A program made the position numbers and the translations under genes. A DNA stretch of 55,975 nucleotides from positions 1 to 55,975 of the forward strand of contig JAAVHX010000020.1 in NCBI GenBank assembly GCA_014799475.1, read 5' to 3'. The DNA comes from Clostridiales bacterium. Lineage in GTDB: Bacteria; Bacillota; Clostridia; Oscillospirales; Oscillospiraceae. The notes under the pieces are model-generated. The model saw only the letters and a list, made by a program, of their open reading frames with translations. It ran no database searches and was not told where the DNA came from. Shown piece after piece: positions 23,046 to 33,700 of the stretch (the first letter of the stretch is position 1; the number at the start of each line of letters is the position of its first letter).

Positions 23046-24632
23046 ATGAAGCGGATGATTTCCATGCTGTTGTGTTTGGCTATGATGCTCGGCACAGCCG
23101 GGTGCGCATCCAACGCGCACCCGGCCGGGCCGTCTCCGGAGGTCACAGAGGCGGCCAGTGCGAATCTGAAGTGGTACATCAATTTCAGCTGGTACAACAC
23201 CCCCTGGGGCGGCAACGCCGTCAGCGAGGCCATTACGGAGAGAACCGGGGTGGACATCACCTTTGTCTCCCCGGAGGGCAGCGAAACGGAGACGCTGGAC
23301 GCGCTGATCGCGGGGAACAACCTGCCCGACCTGGTGACCCTGGGCTGGTGGGAGAGCCAGCTGAACACCATCATCGACCGGGGCATGGTGTACGCCCTCA
23401 ATGAGCTGGCCGATGAGTACGACGCCTATTTTTGGACGGTGGCGGACGAGGAGCGGCTCAACTGGTATACCGCGGCGGATGGGAATGTCTACTGTTATCC
23501 CAATTCCTCCTGCGCGCCCCGGGACTATGAGGGGGACGCCCGCATCGGCTCCAACCAGACCTTCCTGGTGCGAAAAGACATCTACGAGGCCATCGGCTCG
23601 CCGGACATGACCACCCCGGAGGGCTTCGCCGACGCGGTGAGGGCCGCGGCGGAAGCCTTTCCCACGGTGGACGGCCTTCCCCTCATCCCCGTCGGGGCCC
23701 ATGAGTTCACCGAGCGGGGCTGCGACTCCTTTGACCTCTTTCTGGTGAACTTCCTGGCCATTCCCTATGAGAAGGACGGAACATATTACGACCGCTATAC
23801 CGACCCGGAGTACAAGCGCTGGCTGGCCATGTTCCGCCAGCTGGGGGAGGAGGGGCTGCTGGCAACCGACATCTTCATCGACAAACGGGTGCAGATGGAG
23901 GAGAAGGCCGCCCAGGGCCGGTACTTCTGCATGCTCTACCAGCGCACCGACATCGCCGACATCCAGCGTATGCGCTACAGCCAGGACCCGGACAGCGTCT
24001 ACATCGCGGTGGACGGCCCCCGCAACTCCAGCGGCGACCCATACACCCTCCCCGGCACCGGGCTGAACGGCTGGACGGTGACCCTGATCTCCAAGAACTG
24101 CCAGCGCCCCGACCTGGCCATCCGGCTCATGTCCTTTATGATGGGCGAGGAAGGCCAGAAGCTCATCGCCCTTGGGGTGGAGGGGGAGCACTACACCATG
24201 GTGGACGGCCGGGCGGTGCTCACCGAGGAGACCGCCCGCCTGCTCAACGAGGACAACGCCGCCTACATCGCGCAGGTGGGGGCCAACGATTCATACTGGA
24301 TGCTCCAGGACAACCTGATGCAGTCCCAATGGAAGCCCCTGGACGAGCCGGTCATCCGGCAGATGGAGGAGTGGACCCTCCCCTATACCGTCTACACCGG
24401 CCAGTATGACACAGATTTCACTCCCGGCAGCGAGGAGGACGCCGCCCACCAGCGCATCACCGCCATCCACGGAGAGATGCTGCCCCGGCTGCTGCTGGCC
24501 TCCAGCGAGGAGGAATTCGAGTGGTATTGGGAGATGTACGTCTACCTCCGGGAGACCAACGGCCTGGAACTGGTGCTGGAGGAGAGTACCCGGCAGATGG
24601 AGGCCGCCAAGGCCCGCCTGGGCCTGGAATAG
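23046..24632 (+). CDS. Second sugar-binding lipoprotein (LipO-like)
   Basis: A 528-residue binding protein with lipoprotein signal (MLLCLAMMLGTAGC, Cys20) and a Pro/Ala linker. The core is a family 1 solute-binding fold (KWYINFSWYNTPW, then ITERTGVDITF and NNLPDLVTLGWWES) of the larger LipO/YtcQ type. GGGAGGT precedes the start. It sits directly before the YesM kinase gene, not beside a permease pair. It could therefore share the permeases upstream or present ligand to the kinase as a three-component sensor. Confidence 0.9.
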   Translation: MKRMISMLLCLAMMLGTAGCASNAHPAGPSPEVTEAASANLKWYINFSWYNTPWGGNAVSEAITERTGVDITFVSPEGSETETLDALIAGNNLPDLVTLGWWESQLNTIIDRGMVYALNELADEYDAYFWTVADEERLNWYTAADGNVYCYPNSSCAPRDYEGDARIGSNQTFLVRKDIYEAIGSPDMTTPEGFADAVRAAAEAFPTVDGLPLIPVGAHEFTERGCDSFDLFLVNFLAIPYEKDGTYYDRYTDPEYKRWLAMFRQLGEEGLLATDIFIDKRVQMEEKAAQGRYFCMLYQRTDIADIQRMRYSQDPDSVYIAVDGPRNSSGDPYTLPGTGLNGWTVTLISKNCQRPDLAIRLMSFMMGEEGQKLIALGVEGEHYTMVDGRAVLTEETARLLNEDNAAYIAQVGANDSYWMLQDNLMQSQWKPLDEPVIRQMEEWTLPYTVYTGQYDTDFTPGSEEDAAHQRITAIHGEMLPRLLLASSEEEFEWYWEMYVYLRETNGLELVLEESTRQMEAAKARLGLE

Positions 24633-24642
24633 GGGGCGCGCC

Positions 24643-26415
24643 ATGCTGAACCGCTTTCGCAGGGCGACCCTCAGCCGGCAGCTTGCCGTGGTGAGCTGTC
24701 TGGCGATCCTGCTGCCCATGCTTCTGCTGTGGTACACTATCCTGCGGGGACAGCAGGACGCCGCCATCCAGACCCGGGCGCGGGAGGCCCAGAGCCGGTG
24801 CGCCCAGATGGCGGCTCAGGCCGAGCGGGCGGCGGAGCTTTGCAATATGTCCAGCCAGGTGTTTTTGAACACCCCGGCCCTGGTGGATCACTTGGCGCTG
24901 CTCAAGACAGGCTGGAGGCCGGGAGCGGCGGAGCTGCTGGAGTTTTACCGCCAGGACGTGGGCAGCTTGGAGAAGATCACCCTCAGTAACCCCTACCTCT
25001 ATCAGACGCGGGTTTACTCCGATGTAGAGGACATCACCGAGATGATGCCCATCCTGTACAGCGCCCAGCGGATGGAGCGGATGCCCTGGGCCCAGGGGGA
25101 ACTGGTCTCCGGCTCCTGGTATCTGGACTTTGACGACCAGCTGTTTGCCGACTACCCCGTGACGCCCCACATCATGAGCCTGATCACCAGTATCACCACC
25201 TCCACCCAGGAACGGGTGGGTGTTTTGGAGGTGGCTGTGCGGATGGACGAGGTGCTGCCCGACCTGTTTGAGCCATACCAGGGGCGCTGGTCTGTGCTGC
25301 TGGACGGGGACGGCGGCGTGGCGGCGGGTCAGGCTGGCGTAAGCCTGGAGGAGCTGGCGTCCATCTCCTTCCAGGAGGGGACGGTGCGGAGCACTCTGGA
25401 GGGAAAGCCGGTGCTGGTCACCCAGGCCAGGCTGAAGGATTTCGGCTGCACCTATCTACAGGTCACCAGCCTGACCGACATCTACCGCACCGGTTTGCAG
25501 GAAGCTGTCTTTCTGCTGATCATCCTGGCAGCCGCCGCGGTGATGATGCTCTACGCCGTCTCCCGGCTGACCCGGCGGATGCTCCGGGGCTTTTACGGCG
25601 CGTTTGACGGCATCCGCGCCTTTGCCAACGGGGACACGGACGCGGTGGTGGCCGTCGCCGGCGAGGGGGAGGTGGCCGCCTTTGCCCGGGAGGCGGGCGG
25701 ACTGCTGGACCAGATCCGCCGGCTCATGCGGGACAGCATCCAGCGGGAGGCCCAGATCCAGAGCGCCGAGACAAGGGCGCTGCAAAACCAGATCAACGCC
25801 CACTTTATCTACAATGTCCTGGAGGCCATCAAAATGATGGCGGAAATCGACGAGGAGTATGAGATCGCCGACGCCGTGACCACGCTGGGCAAGCTGCTGC
25901 GGTACAGCATGAAGCTGGAGAGCGGCGGCGTGACGGTGGAGCGGGAGCTGGATTACATCCGGAACTACATCACGCTGATGAACCTGCGCTTTGACTATGT
26001 CATCAGCCTGTGTGTGGATATTCCCCCGGAGCTGCTGGACCAGAAGGTGCCCAAGATCAGCCTCCAGCCCATTGTGGAAAACGCCGTCGTCCACGGGGCC
26101 GCCGCCCTGGCGGCGGATACCACCATCACGGTGCGGGGAGCGGTGGACCGAGAGCGGGGGTGCTTTTCCATCCAGATCATCGACGAGGGCCAGGGGATGG
26201 ATGACGCCGGGCTGGCACGCCTTCACCGCCAGATCGCCGGGGAGGAGGCCGCCCCCGCCGCTTCCGGCAACGGCATCGGCCTGGGCAACGTGCAGAGCCG
26301 CATCCGCATGGCGTTCGGGGAGGGCTACGGGCTTCAGGTGGCCTCCCAGCCTGGGCGGGGCACCAAAGTAAGCGTGACGCTTCCCTATGTGGAGAAAACG
26401 GAGGGGACAGCATGA
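24643..26415 (+). CDS. YesM-type sensor histidine kinase
   Basis: A 590-residue kinase from the ATG at 24643 behind GGGGG. Transmembrane helices at about 14-36 and 288-308 flank a 250-residue extracellular dCache-like sensor. HAMP follows, then a His_kinase domain with the H box QNQINAHFIYNVLEAI, unusual only in Ala for Pro. The ATPase carries GNGIGLGNVQSR. This class in Firmicutes senses carbohydrates and activates uptake genes. It overlaps the YesN gene by 4 bases (ATGA). Confidence 0.93.
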   Translation: MLNRFRRATLSRQLAVVSCLAILLPMLLLWYTILRGQQDAAIQTRAREAQSRCAQMAAQAERAAELCNMSSQVFLNTPALVDHLALLKTGWRPGAAELLEFYRQDVGSLEKITLSNPYLYQTRVYSDVEDITEMMPILYSAQRMERMPWAQGELVSGSWYLDFDDQLFADYPVTPHIMSLITSITTSTQERVGVLEVAVRMDEVLPDLFEPYQGRWSVLLDGDGGVAAGQAGVSLEELASISFQEGTVRSTLEGKPVLVTQARLKDFGCTYLQVTSLTDIYRTGLQEAVFLLIILAAAAVMMLYAVSRLTRRMLRGFYGAFDGIRAFANGDTDAVVAVAGEGEVAAFAREAGGLLDQIRRLMRDSIQREAQIQSAETRALQNQINAHFIYNVLEAIKMMAEIDEEYEIADAVTTLGKLLRYSMKLESGGVTVERELDYIRNYITLMNLRFDYVISLCVDIPPELLDQKVPKISLQPIVENAVVHGAAALAADTTITVRGAVDRERGCFSIQIIDEGQGMDDAGLARLHRQIAGEEAAPAASGNGIGLGNVQSRIRMAFGEGYGLQVASQPGRGTKVSVTLPYVEKTEGTA

Positions 26416-27851
26416 ACAAGATCCTGATCGCGGAGGATGAGAAATTCATCCGAGCGGGCCTGAAAACCATGGTCCAGCGCTCCCCCATCCCGGTGGGTGA
26501 AATTTTGGAGGCCCGGGACGGCGAGGAGGCGCTGGAGCTCCTGCGCCGGCATACGGTGGATCTGCTCATCACCGACATCCGTATGCCGAAAATGGACGGA
26601 ATTCAGCTGGTTAACCAGCTAAGCACCATGGGCCATCGGCCCATGGTGCTGGTAGTGAGCGGCTACGATGACTTTTCTTACGCGGTGGAGATGCTGCGAA
26701 ACGGCGCGTCGGACTACCTGCTCAAGCCGGTGGAGCGGGAGCGCCTGTATGAGGCGCTGGAAAAGCTGGAGGAGCAGTTCCAGCGCCGTCAGGCGGCGGA
26801 CGAGGAGGAGACCCGGCAGGCGCGGCAGGCCCTGCGCCAGCTGATGCTGGAGGGGGACGGGACCGGGACAGCCGACAGGCTGGCGGCCCGGTGCGGCGGC
26901 AGCTTCTTCCCAGGGGAATACGTGGGCTTTTGCGCGGGCGCGCTGGGCGCGCCCCTGCCCGAGGACGTGTTGTGTCTGCGAGGGGAGGGACCGGAGCTGT
27001 TTTATGCTGTCCCCGCCGCCGGCGCGGAGGGACTGGCGGAGCTGCTGCCCCTCCCGGCGGGGCGCGGCGGAACCTGTTCCGGGCTGGAGCAGCTCCCCCG
27101 GTGCTACCGGCAGGCCCGGGAGGCGTGGCGGCGCTCCTTTTTCAGCGGGACGCTGGTGACCGCACCCATCAAGACCCCCGAGCGGCCCGTGACCGCCAAC
27201 GCCCGCCAGCTGGCTGGGCTGGTGGGGCTGGCGCGGGGACAGGAGGCCATTCGTCTGCTCCGGGGAGAGGCGCAATATGTCGCCCAGGGCAAGACGGCCC
27301 CGGAGGACTTCGTCCGGCTGTGCGCCGAGTTCGCCGCGCAGGTCAAGGTCACCTGCCAGAGCCTGGTGGAGCTGACCGGCGACCCGGAGCGGTTCGCGGA
27401 CGTCTGGGCCTTCCCGGACTGCGGCAGCTACCTGGATGAGCTGGAGCAGTGGCTGGACGAGTTCTGCGGGAAGGCCGCCGACCAGTTTTCCGACTACGAG
27501 AACAAGCAGAAGATCCGACAGGGGGTGCAGTACATCCAGCAGCACTTCCGGGAGCCGCTGAACATGGCGGTGGTGAGCAACCATGTGTCCATGAACTACT
27601 CCCTGTTCAGCCTGCTGTTCAAGCAGTACACCGGCGGAAACTTTGTCAGCTACCTGCAAAAGCTGCGCATCGACGAGGCCAAGCGGCTGCTGGAGACCAC
27701 CGACTGGCGGGTCAACGAGATCGGCCGCCATGTGGGATTCTCCGATGAAAAGCACTTCCTCAAGGTGTTTAGGAGCGCCGTGGGCCTGTCCCCCACGGAG
27801 TACCGCAAGTCGGCCGCGCTCATAAAGCCTGAAACAAAATCCGAATCATAA
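26412..27851 (+). CDS. YesN-type AraC-family response regulator
   Basis: A 479-residue regulator. The receiver domain (1-125) has phosphoacceptor D55 in LLITDIRMPKMDG and K in LLKPVERE. A long helical linker and a variable middle region follow. The C-terminal AraC domain (about 370-475) has two HTHs (MAVVSNHVSMNYSLFSLLFKQ and NEIGRHVGFSDEKHFLKVF). Partner of the preceding YesM kinase; the target is likely the glycan genes on both sides. Confidence 0.93.
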   Translation: MNKILIAEDEKFIRAGLKTMVQRSPIPVGEILEARDGEEALELLRRHTVDLLITDIRMPKMDGIQLVNQLSTMGHRPMVLVVSGYDDFSYAVEMLRNGASDYLLKPVERERLYEALEKLEEQFQRRQAADEEETRQARQALRQLMLEGDGTGTADRLAARCGGSFFPGEYVGFCAGALGAPLPEDVLCLRGEGPELFYAVPAAGAEGLAELLPLPAGRGGTCSGLEQLPRCYRQAREAWRRSFFSGTLVTAPIKTPERPVTANARQLAGLVGLARGQEAIRLLRGEAQYVAQGKTAPEDFVRLCAEFAAQVKVTCQSLVELTGDPERFADVWAFPDCGSYLDELEQWLDEFCGKAADQFSDYENKQKIRQGVQYIQQHFREPLNMAVVSNHVSMNYSLFSLLFKQYTGGNFVSYLQKLRIDEAKRLLETTDWRVNEIGRHVGFSDEKHFLKVFRSAVGLSPTEYRKSAALIKPETKSES

Positions 27852-27877
27852 TGAGGACGGCCTCCAGCATCTGTCTG

Positions 27878-27963
27878 GGGGCCGTCATTGTGGCTTCGCC
27901 CCAACGACCGGCCCGCCAACCTGCTGGCCGGCCAGGGGCCGTCATTGTGGCTTCGCCCCAACG
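27878..27963 (+). repeat. 29-bp perfect direct repeat upstream of GH94 gene
   Basis: Copies at 27878-27906 and 27935-27963 are identical; centre-to-centre spacing is 57 bp. They lie between the YesN stop and the GH94 promoter region. Either regulator-binding sites or a slippage duplication would explain them. Confidence 0.75.
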
Positions 27964-28062
27964 GAAAAGGAAAAAATGACACCATTATAAAATCCGCCCC
28001 GCTGTTTTGTTTTGTGATTTCCGCTAAAATACAGGTAGAAAACCAGGAAAGGCGGCGGTGAT

Positions 28063-30717
28063 ATGCCACTGAACTTTTTGAACGGATCGGGTGATTTCAC
28101 CCTGGAGCACGCCCAGCGCTGGCCGGGGGTGTACTTCCCCCTGGCCAATGAGGGCGGGATGATGTCCAGCGTGACGCCTCTGCTGTCCGGCGACTGCAAA
28201 ACGGGGCAGAACACCTTCCTCCTGGCCCCCACCAGCGCCGAGACCCTCCACGAGAGCCGGGCCAGCCGGAATTTCTGGGTGGGGATCGATGGCGAGCCCT
28301 GGTCGGCCACCGGCCAGAGCGCCCCTCAGCAGGGGGCCCGCTTCACTGACCGGGAGGAGGATGTCGTCCTCACCGGCGGCCTGCTGTGGCAGAGCGTTTC
28401 CCGCACCCACCGCGCCAGCGGCCTGCGCTCCGATGTGCTCAGCTTCGTCCCGGCGGGGAAAGACCGGGTGGAGATCATGCAGGTCTCGCTCACCAATGGC
28501 GGGGAGAGGCCCCTGACGATCGCCCCTGCGGCGGCGGTCCCCATCTATGGCCGCTCCGCCGACAACATCCGGGATCACCGCCACGTCACCAGTCTGCTCC
28601 ACCGGGTGGAGCTGCGCCCCCACGGCCTGGACGTCACCCCCACTCTGACCTTTGACGAGCGGGGGCATCAGCCGGGCCGGGTGACCTATCGGGTGTGGGG
28701 CGGGGACGAGACCGGCGCGCCCCCGGCGGGCTTCGTGCCCCTGTCGCGGGACTTTGTGGGCCAGGGCAGCTATGACTGGCCGGAGGCCGTGGTGTGCTCC
28801 CGACCGGATGCTTGGCTTCACGCCGGCCAGACCGCCCAGGGCGGCGAGGTGACAGCGGCCCTGTTCTTCCCAACCATCACGCTGCTGCCCGGGCAGCGCT
28901 GCCGCTACCAGATCGTCCTGGCGGTGGACGACAGCCCCGTCCCCTACCTCACCCCAGATGGGGTGTCCGCTGCCCTTGAGGACACCAAAGCCTGGTGGCA
29001 GGCCCAGGCGGGCCAGACCTTCCGCACGGGGGATCCGACCTTCGACGCCTGGATGCGCTGGGTGGCGGTGCAGCCCCTGCTGCGCCGCATTTTCGGGTGC
29101 AGCTTCCTGCCCCACCACGACTACGGCCGGGGCGGCCGGGGCTGGCGGGACCTGTGGCAGGATAGCCTGGCCCTGCTGCTCACCGGCCCGGACCGTGTGC
29201 GCGGCGACCTGCTGGGCTACTTCGCCGGGGTGCGCACGGACGGCACCAACGCCACCATCATCGGGGCGAAGCCCGGCGAGTTCAAGGCCGACCGAAACAA
29301 CATCCCCCGGGTGTGGATGGACCACGGCTTCTGGCCCCTGCTGACCACGGCGCTCTACCTGGACGAGACGGGGGACGACCGCTTCCTCCTGGAACAGCAG
29401 ACGTACTTCTCCGACCACCTGCCCCACCGCGGGGAGGGGACGCCCCGGGAGACGCCCGCCCCGGTCCGCTCCGGCACCGTGCTGGAGCACCTGCTCACCC
29501 AGCTTACCACCGCGTTCTTTGACGTGGGCGAGCACGGCCATATGCGCCTGCGGGGCGCGGACTGGAACGACGGGCTGGACATGGCCTCCAAGCACGGGGA
29601 GAGCGTGGCCTTCACCGCCGCCTACGCCTACGGCTTCGACCTGCTGGCCCGGTCGGTAGAGCATCTGGCGGAGACCGGCGAAGAGACGCTGACCGTCAGC
29701 GCCCCGCTGGCGGCCCTGCTGGACCACCCGGCGGAGGGCTATGGCGATCCTGCCGCCATGCGGGAGGCGCTGGGGCGGTACTGCCGGGAGATCGACCGCA
29801 CCGGGGAGACCGTCGCCCTCCCCGGCCGCCCGCTGGCGGAACGGCTCCGGGATATGGCCCGGTGGATCCGGGAACACATCGCCCGGACCGAATGGGTGGG
29901 CGATGGGGCCGACCTGCACTGGTTCAACAGCTACTACGACGACGACCGCCGCCAGGTGGAGGGCCTGCGGGGGAAGAGCGTGCGTATGATGCTCACGGGA
30001 CAGGTGTTTGCCATCCTGTCCGGGACGGCGGACGAGGGGCGCACCCGGGAGATCATCCGGGCGGCGGACTGGTATCTGTGCGATCCGGGCCGGGGCGGCT
30101 ACTGCCTGAACACGGACTTCGGCGAGGTCAAGCTGGACATGGGCCGGATGTTCGGCTTTGCCTACGGCAACAAGGAGAACGGCGCGGTGTTCTGCCACAT
30201 GGCAGTGATGTATGCCTATGCCCTGTACAGCCGGGGCCTTGCGGAGGAGGGCTGGCGGGTGCTGGAGCTGCTCTATCGCCAGAGCGCTGACTTTGCCCGG
30301 GGCGGCATCCTCCCCGGCATCCCGGAGTATTTCGACGACCGGGGGCAAGGGATGTACCCCTATCTCACCGGCGCGGCCAGCTGGCTGCTGCTGACCTTGC
30401 AGACCCAGGCCTTCGGTGTGCGGGGGCAGCACGGGGATCTGCTGCTGGAGCCCAGGCTCACCGCCGCCCTGTTTGATGAGAGCGGTGCGGCGGAGATGAC
30501 CTGCACCGCCGCGGGACGACAGGTGCGGGTGCGCTATGAAAATCCCCTGCGGCTGGACTGGGGCAGCTATCAAATCGGCACGGTACAGTGTGGAGCCAGA
30601 AGCTGGGAGGGCAGAGGCGCTTCCCTCCTGATCGTCAGGGCCGAACTGCCCCAGATAGATGAGCCGCTGGAGCTGACCGTCACGCTGATTCCCAAAGGAG
30701 AGAAGATCCATGTTTGA
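28063..30717 (+). CDS. GH94-type disaccharide/oligosaccharide phosphorylase
   Basis: An 884-residue cytoplasmic protein without signal peptide. An N-terminal beta-sandwich (to about 300) is followed by an (alpha/alpha)6 barrel with the GH94 block LRRIFGCSFLPHHDYGRGGRGWRDLWQD. The catalytic acid region is RLRGADWNDGLDM, with D500 corresponding to the general acid of cellobiose phosphorylase. Phosphorolysis would give alpha-glucose 1-phosphate plus a shortened acceptor. The linkage cannot be read from sequence; cellobiose, laminaribiose, sophorose-type and related specificities share this fold. It overlaps the next gene by 8 bases. Confidence 0.85.
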   Translation: MPLNFLNGSGDFTLEHAQRWPGVYFPLANEGGMMSSVTPLLSGDCKTGQNTFLLAPTSAETLHESRASRNFWVGIDGEPWSATGQSAPQQGARFTDREEDVVLTGGLLWQSVSRTHRASGLRSDVLSFVPAGKDRVEIMQVSLTNGGERPLTIAPAAAVPIYGRSADNIRDHRHVTSLLHRVELRPHGLDVTPTLTFDERGHQPGRVTYRVWGGDETGAPPAGFVPLSRDFVGQGSYDWPEAVVCSRPDAWLHAGQTAQGGEVTAALFFPTITLLPGQRCRYQIVLAVDDSPVPYLTPDGVSAALEDTKAWWQAQAGQTFRTGDPTFDAWMRWVAVQPLLRRIFGCSFLPHHDYGRGGRGWRDLWQDSLALLLTGPDRVRGDLLGYFAGVRTDGTNATIIGAKPGEFKADRNNIPRVWMDHGFWPLLTTALYLDETGDDRFLLEQQTYFSDHLPHRGEGTPRETPAPVRSGTVLEHLLTQLTTAFFDVGEHGHMRLRGADWNDGLDMASKHGESVAFTAAYAYGFDLLARSVEHLAETGEETLTVSAPLAALLDHPAEGYGDPAAMREALGRYCREIDRTGETVALPGRPLAERLRDMARWIREHIARTEWVGDGADLHWFNSYYDDDRRQVEGLRGKSVRMMLTGQVFAILSGTADEGRTREIIRAADWYLCDPGRGGYCLNTDFGEVKLDMGRMFGFAYGNKENGAVFCHMAVMYAYALYSRGLAEEGWRVLELLYRQSADFARGGILPGIPEYFDDRGQGMYPYLTGAASWLLLTLQTQAFGVRGQHGDLLLEPRLTAALFDESGAAEMTCTAAGRQVRVRYENPLRLDWGSYQIGTVQCGARSWEGRGASLLIVRAELPQIDEPLELTVTLIPKGEKIHV

Positions 30718-33700
30718 CGAGAAAAACCGCTATGTAATCGAGGACTACCAGACCAAGCCCCCCTTTTCCAGCTTCCTCCCCGGCATCGCGGGGCCGCTGG
30801 GGGTGCCGGTGTGGTGCTACTACAACAACCGGGGGCAGGGGGTTTGCTCCTTTGGCGCAAAGGATAAGGACCACGCCATCATGGAGTTCTCCCCGGCCCA
30901 CACCGCCTACCGGGAGGTGAGCCGCACCGGCTTCCGTACCTTCTGCAAGGTGGACGGCGCGTACCGGGAACTGTTTACAAAAAACTGCGCCATGCACATC
31001 GGCATGAGCGAGGTGGAGATCAGCTGCCGGGACGGGGAGCTGGAGGCCAGCGCGGTGTATTTCGGCGTCCCGGGAGAGCGGACGGCGGCGCTGGCCCGGG
31101 TGCTGACGGTGCGCAACGCGGGGCTGGAACCTGCCGAGCTGGAGCTGCTGGACGGTATGCCGGAGCTGGTGCCCTACGGGGTGGATCAGGACGCGCTGAA
31201 AAACATGGCCAACCTGGCCCAGGCGTGGATGCGGGTGGAGGACGCGGACGCGGGCCGCGCCTGCTTCCGGGTGCGGGCCTCCATGGCGGACACCGCCCAG
31301 GTGACGGCGGTGGAGGGCTGCAATTTCTGCCTGGCCCGGGATGAGGCAGGGACGGTTCTGCGCCCCATCGTCCAGCCCGAGCTGGTGTTTGGCGCGGATA
31401 CGTCTCTGGCCATGCCGGAGGGGTTCGCGGGCACAACCCTGGAAACCCTGAGCAAAGCGCCACAGGTGACGGAAAACCGCTTTCCCTGCTGCTTCCTGCC
31501 CAAGCGGGCCGCCCTCGCCCCCGGCGAGGCGGTGCAAATCTTCTCCCTCTATGGTCAGGCAGAGGACAAGGGCCGGGTGGCCGCGCTGGCTCAGCGTGTC
31601 CAGGGCGGCGGGTGGTTCGAGGCCAAGCGGCGGGAGGCCGCACAGCTGGTGGATAAACTGTGCGAGGCCATCGAGACCCATACGGCTGACCCGGTGTTCG
31701 ACGCCTACTGCAAGCAGACCTATTTGGACAACGTCCTGCGGGGCGGCGCGCCCATATTCTTCAAGGACGGGGAGAACAAGGCGCCCTTCTATCTCTACTC
31801 CCGGAAGCACGGCGACCCGGAGCGGGAGTACAATTACTTCTCCCTGGGGGGCGAATACTACGCCCAGGGCAACGGCAACTTCCGGGACGTGAACCAGAAC
31901 CGCCGGTGCGACGTGCTGTTTGCCCCGGAGGTGGGGGCGGCAAATATCCGCACCTTCTTCGACCTGATCCAGACGGATGGCTACAACCCACTGGTGATCC
32001 AGGCCGGTACATATACGCTCCCGGCGGGCAAGCTGGAGGAAGCCCTGGAAAAGCTGCCTGATAACCGCCGCGATGCGGGCCGGGCGCTGCTGTCCAAGCC
32101 CTTCGCCCCCGGGGCGCTGGCCATGGCCCTGGAGGACTGGGGGCTGGACGCCCAGCGGCTCACCGCCGCCATTGTGTGCGCCGCCGACAGCGAACCCAAC
32201 GCCGACTTCAAGGAGGGCTACTGGTGCGACCACTGGACATACAACCTGGACCTGATCGAGAGCTTCCTGTCCGTCTACCCGGAACAGCGTGAGGAGCTGC
32301 TGTTTGGGGAGCGCCGGTACCGCTGGTACGAGTCCCGGGCGCTGGTGAACCCACGGGCCAAGCGTTACACCGTGACAGAGGGCGGCCTGCGGCAGTACCA
32401 TGCCCTGGACGAGGAGGCCAAAGCCGGTGAAGCCCGCAAGTGGGTATGCACTGCGGTTGGGGAGGAGGCCCGCAGCACACTGATGGAAAAGCTTCTGCTG
32501 CTGTGCGCCGTCAAGACCGCCACCCTGGACGCCGCAGGGATGGGCGTGGAGATGGAGGGCGGCAAGCCGGGATGGTACGACGCGCTGAACGGCCTGCCCG
32601 GCCTGCTGGGCTCGTCCATGGCGGAGAGCTGTGAGCTGGCCCGTCTGCTGCGCTTCACGAGGAAGGCGCTGGAGCAGCGGGACGGGGCGGTAGAGCTGTA
32701 CGGCGAAATCGGGACACTGCTGGCAGAGGTGGACGGCATCCTGCGCGGCAAGACGGATCGGTTTGCCCGCTGGGATGAGCTGAACCGTGTCAAAGAGGGA
32801 TACCGCGCCCGGACGGCAGACGGCTTTGACGGAGGGCGCACGGCGCTGGACTGTGCCCAAGCCGCCGCCATGCTGGAAAACATGGAGCGGGTGGTGCTGG
32901 ACGGCATCCGGCGCGCGGTGGAGCTGTGCGGCGGCATCTGCCCCACCTACTTCACCTTCGAGGCGGACGGGGTGACGGAGACCCCCGACGGCCCCATGCC
33001 CACCGGGCTGACGCCCCATCCCCTGCCCCTGTTCCTGGAGGGGCCCACCCGCTGGTTGAAGCTGGATATGCCCCAGGAGGAAAAAAGCGCCCTGGCCGAA
33101 AAGATCCGGCAGAGCGGACTGTACGACCAGGAACTGAAGATGTATAAGGTGAACGAGAGCCTTGCCGGCGTCAGCTTCGAGGCGGGACGTGCCCTGGCCT
33201 TCACCCCGGGCTGGCTGGAGAACGAGTCCATCTGGCTCCACATGGAGTACAAATACCTGCTGGAGCTGCTGAAAAGCGGGCTGTACGACCAGTTCAGCCA
33301 GGATTTCCGCGCCGCCGTCCCATTCCTTGACCCGGCGCGGTATGGACGCAGCCCGCTGGAAAATGTGTCCTTCCTGGCATCCTCCGCCAACCCGGACCCC
33401 TCGGTATGGGGCCGCGGGTTCGTGGCCAGACTGTCCGGCTCCACGGCGGAGTTTTTGCAGATGTGGCAGCTGATGTTCTTCGGGCCCGACCCCTTCCGGG
33501 TGGGCGCGGACGGGCTGGAGCTCCACGTTACACCCTGTATTCCCAGCTACCTCCTGGGGACGGAGGGTACGGTGAGCGCCACGTTGCTGGGGCACATCCC
33601 GGTAACCTACCGCGCAGCCGGGCTGGGCGCCCTGCGCCCCGGCCAGACCGTGCCCGCCCGCTGGACGCTCACCAAAGCGGACGGAGAAATCATCACGGCA

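Noticed and set aside
24406-24642. Upstream extension of the YesM kinase gene into the preceding gene
   Set aside because: The extension overlaps the binding-protein coding sequence. The ATG at 24643 has its own ribosome binding site and starts the expected membrane segment.
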